From contig JAUNWH010000002.1 in NCBI GenBank assembly GCA_030540405.1, positions 58,513 to 122,512 of the forward strand: 64,000 nt of DNA, in the 5' to 3' direction. The position numbers were made by a program, and so were the translations under genes. Origin of the DNA: Spirochaetales bacterium. GTDB taxonomy: Bacteria; Spirochaetota; Spirochaetia; Treponematales; Treponemataceae. Shown piece after piece: positions 33,316 through 42,126 of this stretch; the stretch's first letter is position 1; each line of letters begins with the position of its first letter. Below the pieces are notes generated by a model. That model was not told the origin of the DNA. It worked only from the letters and a program-made list of their open reading frames with translations, and searched no databases.

Positions 33316-33344
33316 AGATTATCCGGTCAAGCCGGATAATGACA
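33316..33344. repeat. Half copy of the dispersed repeat, at the hslO 3' end
   Basis: ATTATCCGG (33318-33326) pairs with CCGGATAAT (33332-33340), followed by GACA, 8 bases from the hslO stop. It may act as the hslO 3' structure. Confidence 0.65.
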
Positions 33345-33351
33345 ACTCTTG

Positions 33352-34317
33352 TTAAATAATCTCGCTTACAGGGATTTTGTAAACACTTCCGCAGTTACGG
33401 CAGACAATTTCAAGCGGGTCAGGACCGTTTTGCCTTATGTCGGCAAGTTCATTCTTTGGAAGAGTCTTTAAGTAGCCGATATATTTTTCCTTGCTGCACG
33501 GACAGTCAAAAATAATGTCGCGCTCAACTGCAATCGCAGGCTCAAACTCGCGGAAAAGACCGTGCACAACGTCTTCTGTCTTGCCTTTTTCAGAAAACCA
33601 CTTGCCAAGCGAAGGGCAGGCAGAAAAAGCGTTTTCAATTTTTTCTATCAGCTCTTCGTCAACTTTCTGGTCTGCGCCGCTTGCTGTATTAGAGCCGGCA
33701 TCTTTTGTTCCGCCAGTTTCAGGCATAACCTGCACAAACATTCCGCCCGCGCCCATTACGCGTCCGTTTTTGTCCATAAAAATGCTTGTGTTGAACGCCG
33801 TGCGAATCTGGTCAGACTGCTGAAAAAACCAAGCCAAATCCTTGGTGATATTTTTATAAAGAATTTCCACAGAACTGGTTTGCGGAGCTTTGTCGCCCGG
33901 ATGAACTTTTGACATTGTCATTGTTCCGTCCCCAAGAAAAGGGCTTAAATCCCAGCTTTCCAAAGGCTTTTCCACAGGAATATGGTTTTCATACAAAAAT
34001 CCGCGCACATAGCCGGAAGAATCAGCTTCAACAGAAAAACCTTTTGCAGAGCCGTTTGTATCATAGTGCCAAGTAAGATGCTCCTTTCCTTTCATCGTGG
34101 GAATCATAAGAGCGGCACAGATTGAAGCCTGTCCCAAAACCATTGTCTCAAGAATTCCAAGGTTATGCTGAGAACGCATCTGGTTTACAAAACGCGTTCC
34201 ATGAAAAAGCGCGCCTCTTGCCCGTCCGTCCGCCATTACAAAAATAGAAAGTCCGTCCTTTTCAAGTGAGTCAATATGGCTGTTCAGCTCGTTATCATTT
34301 ATCTGTGCTTTTATCAT
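33352..34317 (-). CDS. hslO: Redox-regulated chaperone Hsp33
   Basis: A cytoplasmic holdase activated by oxidation. 321 residues: the N-terminal substrate-binding domain includes FVMADGRARGALFHGTRFVNQM and VEADSSGYVRGFLYE. The C-terminal redox switch has the four zinc cysteines in CPCSKEKY and CRNCGSVY. An Ala/Ser/Gly/Asp-rich insertion (TGGTKDAGSNTASGADQK) sits at about residue 205. It has a consensus promoter directly before the ATG, no Shine-Dalgarno, and so a predicted leaderless mRNA. A MITE lies 55 bases upstream. Confidence 0.95.
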   Translation of the reverse strand: MIKAQINDNELNSHIDSLEKDGLSIFVMADGRARGALFHGTRFVNQMRSQHNLGILETMVLGQASICAALMIPTMKGKEHLTWHYDTNGSAKGFSVEADSSGYVRGFLYENHIPVEKPLESWDLSPFLGDGTMTMSKVHPGDKAPQTSSVEILYKNITKDLAWFFQQSDQIRTAFNTSIFMDKNGRVMGAGGMFVQVMPETGGTKDAGSNTASGADQKVDEELIEKIENAFSACPSLGKWFSEKGKTEDVVHGLFREFEPAIAVERDIIFDCPCSKEKYIGYLKTLPKNELADIRQNGPDPLEIVCRNCGSVYKIPVSEII

Positions 34318-34324
34318 GGAATAT

Positions 34325-34353
34325 ATAATAGTAAGAAACAGAATTTATGTAAA
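34325..34353 (-). promoter_or_regulatory. Promoter of hslO, start site at the ATG
   Basis: Minus strand: TTTACA (34353-34348), 17 bp, TATTAT (34330-34325). Seven bases separate the -10 from the ATG at 34317, so transcription should begin at or within two bases of the start codon. Confidence 0.65.
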
Positions 34354-34372
34354 CTTAAATCGGTAGCAATTA

Positions 34373-34587
34373 CAGGGCAAACGCATTATAAATAATTTAA
34401 GTAAACTTTGCACAAAGGAACGGTTCCTGGGGCAAAAACACTCTGATGGTTGCGATCGCGTGAGCGGGCAATCCTATAGTTACTTTGCAACAATCAGCGT
34501 GTAGCGCATTATTGCGCGATTTTGAACCAGGAAACCGTGTCTGGAAGCCAGTTTTATGCTGAATACATTTATAATGCGTTTGCCCTG
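34373..34587. mobile_element. 215-bp MITE with 21-bp terminal inverted repeats and 10-bp target duplication
   Basis: The left end begins CAGGGCAAACGCATTATAAA (34373 on) and is repeated in perfect inversion at 34567-34587 (21 bp). GTAGCAATTA flanks it on both sides (34363-34372 and 34588-34597), a clean target-site duplication. Internal sub-terminal repeats (CGGTTCCTGG near 34421 and CCAGGAAACCG near 34527) let the whole element fold. It encodes nothing, so it depends on a transposase elsewhere. A 10-bp duplication would fit an IS4-type enzyme; the family is an inference. Confidence 0.85.
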
Positions 34588-34644
34588 GTAGCAATTATTT
34601 TATGAATTGAACTGACGGCGCATTTGCATTAAAATGCAAGATCT

Positions 34645-35454
34645 ATGGACAACGAATCAATTAAAAACATGCTTTTGGACATTCAGCCTTCAAACCTTGA
34701 ATTCACTGTAACAATGACAGGCAAAGAAAGCAGCCGGGTAAACGGACTTTATAAGCCGGAAACAAGGGAAATTCTTCTTCACAACAAAAATTTTAAGACA
34801 GAAAACGAGCTTGTCTACACGGCAATCCACGAATATACGCACCACCTTATAAACGAAGAGCAGATAGAACTTTCAGGCGGAAAAAATCCACCTATAAAGT
34901 CAAAGAGCCACACAAACTATTTCTGGGCAAAATTCCATGCGCTTTTGGACATTGCGGAAGAAAAAAATTACTACAAGCTGGACGTTTCTCTTTCCCCGGA
35001 ACTTGAGCAGCTTACAAAAGAAATCCGTGAAAAATACATTGAACCAAACGGACACATAATGCATGAGCTTGGAAGAAGCCTTGTAAAAGCACATGCGCTT
35101 TGCGAGCAGGCAAATATCCGCTACGAAGACTACTTGGACAGAATTCTTCAGATTCCGCGGACAACGGCAAAGAGCGCTTCAAAAGTCGGCTTGCTTCCAG
35201 ACGAAGATTCGGCTCTTGGATTCGACAACATGAAAATTGTAGCGGGCTGCAAAAAGCCTGACGAAAAAGCAAAGGCAGTGGAAGCAATCAAAAGCGGAAA
35301 AAGTCCGGACAGCGTAATTGCCATGATGAAGAAAAAGGCAAAGGAAATCGATCCAAAAGAAAAACTTGAAAAGGAACGCGACAGGCTTACAAAGACAATA
35401 AATGAGCTTACTCACCGCCTGGAATTTGTGGAGGAAAGCCTTGCAAATCTCTAA
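34645..35454 (+). CDS. HExxH metalloprotease-like protein with C-terminal coiled coil
   Basis: 269 residues, soluble. The N-terminal third contains TAIHEYTHHLINEE, a zincin HExxH motif (about residues 55-59), and a following SHTNYFWAKFHALLDIAEE that could carry the third ligand, as in SprT-like domains. The C-terminal 30 residues form a coiled coil (KLEKERDRLTKTINELTHRLEFVEES). The middle is helical with no known domain. The promoter region holds a perfect palindrome TTGCATT-AA-AATGCAA (34624-34639) just before the ATG. Its end overlaps the secreted protein gene by 14 bases. A conserved spirochaetal hypothetical is my best description. Confidence 0.75.
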   Translation: MDNESIKNMLLDIQPSNLEFTVTMTGKESSRVNGLYKPETREILLHNKNFKTENELVYTAIHEYTHHLINEEQIELSGGKNPPIKSKSHTNYFWAKFHALLDIAEEKNYYKLDVSLSPELEQLTKEIREKYIEPNGHIMHELGRSLVKAHALCEQANIRYEDYLDRILQIPRTTAKSASKVGLLPDEDSALGFDNMKIVAGCKKPDEKAKAVEAIKSGKSPDSVIAMMKKKAKEIDPKEKLEKERDRLTKTINELTHRLEFVEESLANL

Positions 35455-36331
35455 AAAAAACATTGTTCTTGCTTTAACTGCCGCCACATTTTTTTATGCC
35501 AGCGCGCAAAGCACATCGTTCAGCTCAATTACATCTCCTTCCATGCCCACAGTTTCTTCCCCGGAAATTGGAAACGGCTTTTATTCTCCCGGCTCAGTTT
35601 TAAAGCCTGAATACAGCAAAAACGCAAGCCAAAATAATTCAAGCCAATCAGAAAAAACAAAAGCGGAAAATAAAAATGCGGAATCTTCAAATGCAAAAAA
35701 CGAAATGCAAAAGAAAATTTTATCCGCACTAAGCGCAAAAGATATTTCGCTTTTAAATGAGAAAGGATTTTCCAGCGATATAAATTCCATGATATTTTCA
35801 CTTTCATCATCAGACAATTCGCAGGAAACAAAAGTTCTTTTAAATAAAATTCTTGCTGAAATTGAAAAAATCAAAGATGAGTCAGGCAAAGAAAACGGAA
35901 AGAAAAAAACTGCCGAAGTTTCAGCCGCTCCTGCAAAAGAAGAAAAACTGCCGGAAAAAGCAAAGGCAAGGCTTCTTAGATTCAGCGTAAACGGATACGA
36001 CATTTTAAGAACCTGCCGCAAAATTTATATTTCGGAAGTGCAGCTGGACGGAACGTTTTTAGTTACAGGCGACAGAGTTTATTCAAGCGACGGAAAAAAC
36101 AGAACAGAAACTTTCCATATTTTATTTAAAACTTCTCCAAGCGAAAACGGAACTTTAAACTACAAAGCCGCGGCAAATGTAACGCAAGACTACCTGAATG
36201 AAAATTCATTTTTATATCAGCTTTCCAAATTTGAAAGTCTTCCTGCAATGCGGGTTGGAAACCTTGTTTCAATGCGCACAGAAGATCCAAACTGGAAACT
36301 GGAACTTTTAATTGACCTTGGAGAAAAATAA
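35441..36331 (+). CDS. Secreted spirochaete-type protein, TTG start inside the upstream gene
   Basis: 296 residues from TTG 35441, preceded by GGAGGA with 5-nt spacing. The N-terminus QISKKNIVLALTAATFFYASA is a signal peptide, cut after ASA. An earlier in-frame ATG (35402) would bury the signal and has no ribosome site. A low-complexity linker rich in Ser, Asn, Lys and Glu (about 40-80 and 135-170) precedes a C-terminal domain of beta-strands (LLRFSVNGYDILRTCRKIYISEVQLDGTFLVTGDRVY). No family recognised. It is sandwiched between the HExxH gene and rsmG with overlaps or 2-base gaps, so they form one transcript. Confidence 0.8.
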   Translation: MQISKKNIVLALTAATFFYASAQSTSFSSITSPSMPTVSSPEIGNGFYSPGSVLKPEYSKNASQNNSSQSEKTKAENKNAESSNAKNEMQKKILSALSAKDISLLNEKGFSSDINSMIFSLSSSDNSQETKVLLNKILAEIEKIKDESGKENGKKKTAEVSAAPAKEEKLPEKAKARLLRFSVNGYDILRTCRKIYISEVQLDGTFLVTGDRVYSSDGKNRTETFHILFKTSPSENGTLNYKAAANVTQDYLNENSFLYQLSKFESLPAMRVGNLVSMRTEDPNWKLELLIDLGEK

Positions 36332-36333
36332 GC

Positions 36334-36996
36334 GTGAACGAAAAACTTAATGAAGGCTTAAAAAAACTAGGACTGGAATTTTCGCAAAATCAAATCGCCC
36401 AAATTGAAACTTATATTTCATGCGTTCTTGAATTCAACAAGACTTACAATCTTATGAAGGCAGATTCGGCAGATGAGCTTACGGTAAACCACATTCTTGA
36501 CAGTCTTGCGGCAGCTTCAAGCATTGCATCTATTATCCAAAAAATTCAAGAGAAAAAAAATATCACTTCATTGCAAATTGCGGACATAGGCTCTGGCGGC
36601 GGATGTCCTGGAATTCCTTTGGCGGTGGCGTTTCCTGAGCAAAACTTTATGCTTGTTGAGCGCATGGAAAAAAGATGCGGATTCTTGGAAAGCGCAGTTT
36701 GCAAAATGAATCTTTCAAATGTAAAAGTAAACTGCATTCAGGCAGACTTAATAAAACCGGAATCTTTTGACATTGAAGTGTTCCGCGCGTTTCATCCGTT
36801 TGATTCAAAAAACACAAAATTGCTTTTAAGAATGCTAAAAAAAGGCGGAATTCTTGCGGCATACAAAGCAAGGGCAGAAAAAATTTCTGCGGAAATGGAA
36901 TCTATAAAATTCCTTGTTCCGTCATATAAAAAAATAAAACTGGAAGTTCCTTTTCTAGAAGACCATGAAAGAAATCTTGTTGTGGTGGAAAAATGA
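36334..36996 (+). CDS. rsmG: 16S rRNA (guanine527-N7)-methyltransferase
   Basis: 220 residues, GTG start two bases after the previous stop, with GGAG 11 bases upstream. SAM-binding fold with IADIGSGGGCPGIPLAVAFP (about 83-102), the family hallmark, plus the N-terminal helices FNKTYNLMKADSADELTVNHILDSL and the motif MLVERMEKRCGFLESAV. Loss of this enzyme in other bacteria gives streptomycin tolerance. It overlaps the M48 protease by 4 bases. Confidence 0.95.
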   Translation: MNEKLNEGLKKLGLEFSQNQIAQIETYISCVLEFNKTYNLMKADSADELTVNHILDSLAAASSIASIIQKIQEKKNITSLQIADIGSGGGCPGIPLAVAFPEQNFMLVERMEKRCGFLESAVCKMNLSNVKVNCIQADLIKPESFDIEVFRAFHPFDSKNTKLLLRMLKKGGILAAYKARAEKISAEMESIKFLVPSYKKIKLEVPFLEDHERNLVVVEK

Positions 36997-38261
36997 TTTT
37001 TAATTCGTCTGTTTTTTTTATTTTATTTTTAGCGGGAACTGTTTTTGATTTTGCATTAAATCAGTTTCTTGAAGCTTCGGATTTCTTTTACAGAAAAAAG
37101 CACGGAAAGCAAATTCCAGAGCGGGTAAAAGATTTTGTAAATGCCCAGGAACTAGAGAAAACTTGCGCTTATGAAGACGCAAAATATTTTGTTTGGATTC
37201 CTTCAAACATTCTGAATTTTATTTTAAAGCTTGCTCTTGTTCTGTCGGGATTCTATATTTTCCTTTATGAAAATTTCTACAATTTTACAGCAAACGTTTT
37301 TGCAACAGTGATTCTTTTTTCTATTGTTTCTGGAATTCCGTCTTTTATTTTAAATCTGCCATTTTCACTTTACAGAGAATTCCGCATAGAAAAAAAGTTT
37401 GGATTCAGCAACATGAATTTAAAAATGTGGATTCTGGATTTTGTAAAATCTACAGTTTTATCTGCAATTATAGCAATTCCAATTTTGTGCGCCGCAGTTG
37501 CCCTTATAGTCTGCTTTAACAAAATCTGGTGGCTTTTGTTTGCCACAGTTTATCTTGCGTTTTCACTTGGAATAAGCTACATATATCCAGTTCTGATTGC
37601 GCCGATTTTCAACAAATTTTCTCCTCTTGAAGAAGGCGAAATAAAAGAGCGAATCGAAAAACTTTTTGCAAAAACTGGATTCAAGACTTCTGGAATTTTT
37701 ACAATGGACGCTTCAAGGCGAAGCAACCACAGCAATGCGTATTTTACAGGCTTTGGGAAAAACAAGAGAATCGTTTTGTACGACACGCTAATAAAGCAGC
37801 TTGAGCCTTCAGAAATTGAAGCGGTTCTTGGACATGAGCTTGGGCACTGCAAAAAACATCACATTGCAAAAAGAATGATTGTTATGATTCCGCTTGTATT
37901 TGTTTCGCTGCTGGCGGCAAGTTTAATTGCAAAACTTCCTTCCCTTTATTCAGCATTCGGATATGAGCAGTTAGAAAGTGTTGCGCCTTACATTCAGCCT
38001 TTGGGACTTTTGTTTATCGGATTAGTCTTTGAAGGCTATGGAAATATTGTTTCGCTTATTTCTAATTTCTTTAGCAGAAAAGATGAGTTTCAGGCAGACG
38101 CTTATTCAAAAGAAATGTGCGGAACTTCCCAGCCGTTAATCAGCGCGCTTATAAAGCTGAACAAAGAAAATCTTTCCGAGCTTGAGCCGCCAAAGATTTA
38201 TTCAATGTTCAACTACAGCCATCCGCCTTTAATGGAAAGAATAAAAGCTTTGGAAAACTAG
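36993..38261 (+). CDS. M48 (Ste24/CAAX prenyl protease-like) membrane metallopeptidase
   Basis: 422 residues with an N-terminal Ste24-type membrane domain (about six helices, with YREFRIEKKFGFSNMNLKMWILD as the conserved loop) and the peptidase region. That region contains VLGHELGHCKKHH (HExxH, near residue 286) and the distal Glu in FFSRKDEFQADAYSKEM, the ligands of the zinc. It ends with NYSHPPLMERIKAL, standard for the family. In bacteria it degrades or processes membrane proteins. It overlaps the convergent membrane gene by 4 bases. Confidence 0.92.
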   Translation: MIFNSSVFFILFLAGTVFDFALNQFLEASDFFYRKKHGKQIPERVKDFVNAQELEKTCAYEDAKYFVWIPSNILNFILKLALVLSGFYIFLYENFYNFTANVFATVILFSIVSGIPSFILNLPFSLYREFRIEKKFGFSNMNLKMWILDFVKSTVLSAIIAIPILCAAVALIVCFNKIWWLLFATVYLAFSLGISYIYPVLIAPIFNKFSPLEEGEIKERIEKLFAKTGFKTSGIFTMDASRRSNHSNAYFTGFGKNKRIVLYDTLIKQLEPSEIEAVLGHELGHCKKHHIAKRMIVMIPLVFVSLLAASLIAKLPSLYSAFGYEQLESVAPYIQPLGLLFIGLVFEGYGNIVSLISNFFSRKDEFQADAYSKEMCGTSQPLISALIKLNKENLSELEPPKIYSMFNYSHPPLMERIKALEN

Positions 38262-40162
38262 GCTTTGCGAGAAAGGAACAAAACTGAAGCTGCAAAAAAT
38301 ATAAGAACATAAAAAGCAGCCGCCGCAAAAACAGCGTTTGTTCCTAAAAGCCCCACCAAAACATAGCTAAGCATATTGAAGAAATAAAGCACAATATTAA
38401 AGGCAACAATCATTATAAATCCCAAAACAGGAATAAGAAGAGTCCACTTGAATTTAAAAATTTCATCTGGATTCTCGATTCTGTAGTTCCAGCCAATGCA
38501 TGCACAAAAAACAAACATTATCAGCATTATAAAAGGAAAAGTTCCTCGCTGAACAAGATTCTGTGCAAAAACTTCCTGCGAAAAACCATATCCAGACGCT
38601 CTAGGCAAAAGCTTAAACAAAACAGGAAGAGGCATTTCCTTAGCCCCGCAAGCCGCCGCATTTATAAGATTGAAATCAGAAAACTGCATTGGCAAAACCA
38701 TTGACGAAGCTTTCTTTATGTTCAAAGGAATTGATTTTGCGGAATGTTCTTTTTTCTGCGGATTTTCAATTCCAAGATTTTGTGCGTCAAGCTCTGAAAG
38801 CCCTGTAGGCTCATAAGAATAAACCGGGCGCGAAACCAAGCCTTCCGTATTTCGATCTACTGACTGAAGGATAACAAACGGAACATATTCCCACTTTTTT
38901 TCAATTCCCAAAAGCGCAAGATTTTCTTCGCCAAATTCAGAAACTGGCTGGGCAACAGCTTTTGCAAACGGAACAAAAAATGAATAGGCAAATTTTCCGT
39001 TTTCATCGTAATGCACAACATTGAAATTTTCCATGTAGCGGACAAGGCTGCCTTCTTTTTTTATGTCCATCGCATTCGAAATATAAAAGACATTTTTTGA
39101 GCCGTCAGGATAATCAAGTGAAAAATAAACTTTATGGCTGTCAGAAAGCTCTTCTATGTATTTTGTTTCGTCAAAAAAGAAATATTGATTTTCCAAGTCT
39201 TCTTCCGAAAGCGCAAGAAATTTCTTTACATCAGGATCATCAGCGGCCTGGGCATAATTATTTTTTAAGCCAAGAAAAGTGTAATAGGCCTTTAAAAAAT
39301 CTCCGCGGGAAAAAGCAACGTAGCCGTCTTTTTTTATCTTGTAATAATTCCGCTCGGCAGAATTGTCAAATTCAACTGGAAGGCTCAGCATTTTCCAGGC
39401 ATAGTTTGATTTTTCAACTGCCGCATCAAGATTTGTATTTTTTCCGTCGCAAGCTTCAACTGCAAGATTCGCCCAGTAATGAGCATCGAACCAATGCTTC
39501 TTTTGCGCGGCGGAATCAGACTTTTCCAAGAGCTCAAGAATTGTGTGGCCTTTATCTTTTACATGAAGCGGCTTTTGCACTTTTTCTGCAGCAGGCGCAT
39601 TTTTCTTTCCATGCATTTCATTGTCAATAAGAAGATCAACAGAATCCTCTGCAAGCTTTAAAACTCTTTTTGCATCCGTGTCTTTTGGCGAAATCTCCAC
39701 TGCCTTTTTTGCATATTGAAGCGCAAGAATCGGCTGGTTCTGCTCCAAAAAATGTCCAGCAATAGAAATCGCATCCGCAAAATCCGACGGAGCTTCCTTT
39801 ATAAAATCAATTTTACGTTTTGCAGACGGCTTGAAAATTTCTTCATTAAGCGAAAGAAAAAGAATAAACGCAAGCGACGAAAACAAAACAAGCTTGAATC
39901 TTGAAAACATTGCAGGAGAAAACCTTGAGCGGCTGTTTCCCGTTTTTTTCTGCCAAAGCACCGCGCAAGAAACTGTAAATCCGCTTAAAAGAATTCCCGG
40001 AAGGCAAACTAAAAAAATATAAAGTCCGTAATAAAACACAAATGATTTTTCTGTGCCGGCTATCAAAGATTCAGGGCGCGGAATAAAGAAAACAGAAATT
40101 AAAAGACAAAGAGCAAAAATGATTGCCGTATATATTCCAGTAATAAAAATAACTTTTTTCAT
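38258..40162 (-). CDS. Large membrane protein with TPR-like central region
   Basis: 634 residues. Three hydrophobic segments at the N-terminus (VIFITGIYTAIIFALCLLISVFF and two more within 115 residues), a soluble centre of about 400 residues with helical-repeat features (ALQYAKKAVEISPKDTDAKRVLKLAEDS is TPR-like), and three more membrane helices at the C-terminus. No enzymatic motif. The start overlaps the preceding membrane gene by 4 bases (ATGA), and the two share style and location. It may be a spirochaete-specific envelope complex; the function is unknown. Confidence 0.75.
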   Translation of the reverse strand: MKKVIFITGIYTAIIFALCLLISVFFIPRPESLIAGTEKSFVFYYGLYIFLVCLPGILLSGFTVSCAVLWQKKTGNSRSRFSPAMFSRFKLVLFSSLAFILFLSLNEEIFKPSAKRKIDFIKEAPSDFADAISIAGHFLEQNQPILALQYAKKAVEISPKDTDAKRVLKLAEDSVDLLIDNEMHGKKNAPAAEKVQKPLHVKDKGHTILELLEKSDSAAQKKHWFDAHYWANLAVEACDGKNTNLDAAVEKSNYAWKMLSLPVEFDNSAERNYYKIKKDGYVAFSRGDFLKAYYTFLGLKNNYAQAADDPDVKKFLALSEEDLENQYFFFDETKYIEELSDSHKVYFSLDYPDGSKNVFYISNAMDIKKEGSLVRYMENFNVVHYDENGKFAYSFFVPFAKAVAQPVSEFGEENLALLGIEKKWEYVPFVILQSVDRNTEGLVSRPVYSYEPTGLSELDAQNLGIENPQKKEHSAKSIPLNIKKASSMVLPMQFSDFNLINAAACGAKEMPLPVLFKLLPRASGYGFSQEVFAQNLVQRGTFPFIMLIMFVFCACIGWNYRIENPDEIFKFKWTLLIPVLGFIMIVAFNIVLYFFNMLSYVLVGLLGTNAVFAAAAFYVLIFFAASVLFLSRKA

Positions 40163-41127
40163 AAGTCATCTCCGTAGTAAGCTGTCTCTGGTGAATTTTC
40201 TTTTACAAGTCTTGAAATCAGCCACAAAACAAATGCCGCCGCAAAAACAAAAATATTTAGAATGCAAACTAAAAGCGATTTTACCGGAACAGATTTTATC
40301 AGCGTCGGAATTTTATGAAACAAAGAATCGTCTGCGCCCAAAATAAAAAAGTTCAAAAAGAAAACAAAAATGTAGTCCATTAAAATGAAAAGCACATTTA
40401 CAAGCCGCCAGGCAGAAATATTCTTTATCCAGACCACAGAACTAAAAGCCAATATAATTGAAGAAAAAATTATCCAGAAAACAAAATTTTCAGAGCATCT
40501 TGAATATGAAGCCACTGTAAATTTTTGAAAATACTTTAAAATTTCCTTTAGAAGAACCGGCATTTCAACTGTGTTTTTTATAAGCGGATCTGAAAATTCA
40601 TCTTGAAAAACAGCGGGCTTTTCCGAAGTGAAAGTAAAAACGTTGCCATTTGACTTTGACCGGTCAATGCAAACTCCAGAAGCATTGTTTTCTGAATCAA
40701 CTTCTGAATAGTACAAAACATAGCGGTTGTCTTTCGAAGCTCTAAAATATCCGGGCGAAAGAGAAACTGAAGCTTGCATTTCTTTATTTTTATAAACTGA
40801 AATTTCAAGTTTTTCTTTTAAAGCTGGAATAAAAAAAATCCAAAGGCACAAATGCAAAATCATGCAGACAAGAACCGAATACCAAGGAATTTCTTTATGA
40901 CGAATTAAATAGAAAGAAATAAACACAGGACACAATGAAAGCACAGCCGGCAAAACTTCAAAAATTCCCTGTAAAAAAAATCCTGAACTAAATGCAGAAA
41001 ATTTCTGCCCCGCAACAAGAACTGTGCAAAGCGAATATGTCATATAAAGAAACGCGCCAGTGCAAAGACCAAGCATAACAATAGCAATGTAGGCGGCAAA
41101 AATTTTTATGGAACAAATAAATTTCAT
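40159..41127 (-). CDS. Membrane protein, partner of the TPR-like membrane protein
   Basis: 322 residues with about seven hydrophobic helices, including an N-terminal pair (FAAYIAIVMLGLCTGAFLYMTYSL) and a C-terminal pair (LLVCILNIFVFAAAFVLWLISRLV). Between them is a roughly 100-residue extramembrane part (EISVYKNKEMQASVSLSPGYFRASKDNRYVLYYSEVD) with a beta pattern. No family recognised. Coupled to the downstream gene by a 4-base overlap, implying a shared complex. Confidence 0.72.
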   Translation of the reverse strand: MKFICSIKIFAAYIAIVMLGLCTGAFLYMTYSLCTVLVAGQKFSAFSSGFFLQGIFEVLPAVLSLCPVFISFYLIRHKEIPWYSVLVCMILHLCLWIFFIPALKEKLEISVYKNKEMQASVSLSPGYFRASKDNRYVLYYSEVDSENNASGVCIDRSKSNGNVFTFTSEKPAVFQDEFSDPLIKNTVEMPVLLKEILKYFQKFTVASYSRCSENFVFWIIFSSIILAFSSVVWIKNISAWRLVNVLFILMDYIFVFFLNFFILGADDSLFHKIPTLIKSVPVKSLLVCILNIFVFAAAFVLWLISRLVKENSPETAYYGDDL

Positions 41128-41184
41128 ATATATTTAGAGAATAACACGGATAACTGATAAAATCAAACCAGAAGAGCCATTATG

Positions 41185-41772
41185 CTAAATTTTAACGCGT
41201 CCCTGAAAACTTCTTGCCAATGTGAGCCGGTCCGCATATTCCAAATCGCCGCCAGCCGGAAGTCCAGAAGCAAGCCGCGTAACAACAACTTGAGTGTCCT
41301 GCAAAACACGCTGTATAAAAAGAGCCGTTGTGTCGCCTTCCACAGTGGGATTAGTTGCAATAATGACTTCTTTTATAATCCCAAGTTTTACACGCTCAAG
41401 CAGCTGGGAAATTCTAAGCTTGTCCGGCGTAATTCCTTCAAGCGGCGAAATAACTCCGCCCAAAACATGAAACAATCCGTGGAATTCGTGGGAACTTTCG
41501 ATTGTAGCAACGTCCTGTGGCTGCTCAACAACACAAAGAATTGTTTTATCTCTTGCAATGTCGGAACAAATAGGGCAGGGGTTTTCTTCTGTCCAGGCAC
41601 CGCAAATGGAGCAAGGTTTTATTCTTTCCTGCAACGACAAAATTTGATTTGAAAAACGAATATTAAAAGAGCTGTCTGTTTTTAAAAGATGACTTGCAAT
41701 TCTAGCCGCGGATTTTTTTCCGATTCCTGGAAGCCTTGAAAAACTTTCTGTCAACTCGTCAAGAGCGTTCAT
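41185..41772 (-). CDS. recR: Recombination mediator RecR
   Basis: 195 residues. Works with RecO (and RecF) to load RecA on gapped DNA. An HhH motif (FSRLPGIGKKSAARIASHLL, 10-29), the zinc finger CSICGAWTEENPCPICSD (about 57-74), and the Toprim domain (ILCVVEQPQDVATIESSHEFHGLFHVLGG) are all present. It lies 3 bases after ybaB, the standard bacterial pairing; dnaX is not adjacent. Confidence 0.97.
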   Translation of the reverse strand: MNALDELTESFSRLPGIGKKSAARIASHLLKTDSSFNIRFSNQILSLQERIKPCSICGAWTEENPCPICSDIARDKTILCVVEQPQDVATIESSHEFHGLFHVLGGVISPLEGITPDKLRISQLLERVKLGIIKEVIIATNPTVEGDTTALFIQRVLQDTQVVVTRLASGLPAGGDLEYADRLTLARSFQGRVKI

Positions 41773-41775
41773 TTT

Positions 41776-42087
41776 TTACGCGCCCATTCCCGGAATATTC
41801 ATTCCTGCAACCATAGGTCCAAGCTGATTTTTTATTTCGTCCTGAATTTTTTCAAGGGCGGCATGATGAGCGGCTTTTATTAAATCCTGAAGCATAGGAA
41901 CATCCCGGTTGTCAACGCAAATAGGGTCAAGCTTTATATCAACAAGCTCAAATTTTCCGTTTACAGTAACTTGCACCATGTTTCCGCCGGAAGAACCTTC
42001 AGCTTCAAGTTCAGAAAGTTTTTCCTGCGCCGCCTTAAGCTGGCTCTGCATTCCCGCAAGATTTTTTACCATATCAAAAGGATTCAT
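41776..42087 (-). CDS. YbaB/EbfC nucleoid-associated protein
   Basis: 103 residues beginning MNPFDMVKNLAGMQSQLKAAQEKLSELEAEG, the usual coiled-coil N-terminus. MVQVTVNGKFELVDIKLDP forms the core sheet and a Pro/Met/Gly-rich tail follows. The longer frame extending upstream runs through the tRNA-Gly gene and is not real; ATG 42087 is preceded by GGAGAAGACA. Binds DNA as a dimer; in Borrelia the homologue EbfC is a regulator. Confidence 0.93.
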   Translation of the reverse strand: MNPFDMVKNLAGMQSQLKAAQEKLSELEAEGSSGGNMVQVTVNGKFELVDIKLDPICVDNRDVPMLQDLIKAAHHAALEKIQDEIKNQLGPMVAGMNIPGMGA

Positions 42088-42126
42088 TGTCTTCTCCAGA
42101 AAAGTCTTTAGAATATCTTGAAAACA

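Noticed and set aside
34397..34594. Small reverse-strand open frame inside the MITE
   Set aside because: It crosses a terminal repeat, has no ribosome site and no protein-like composition.
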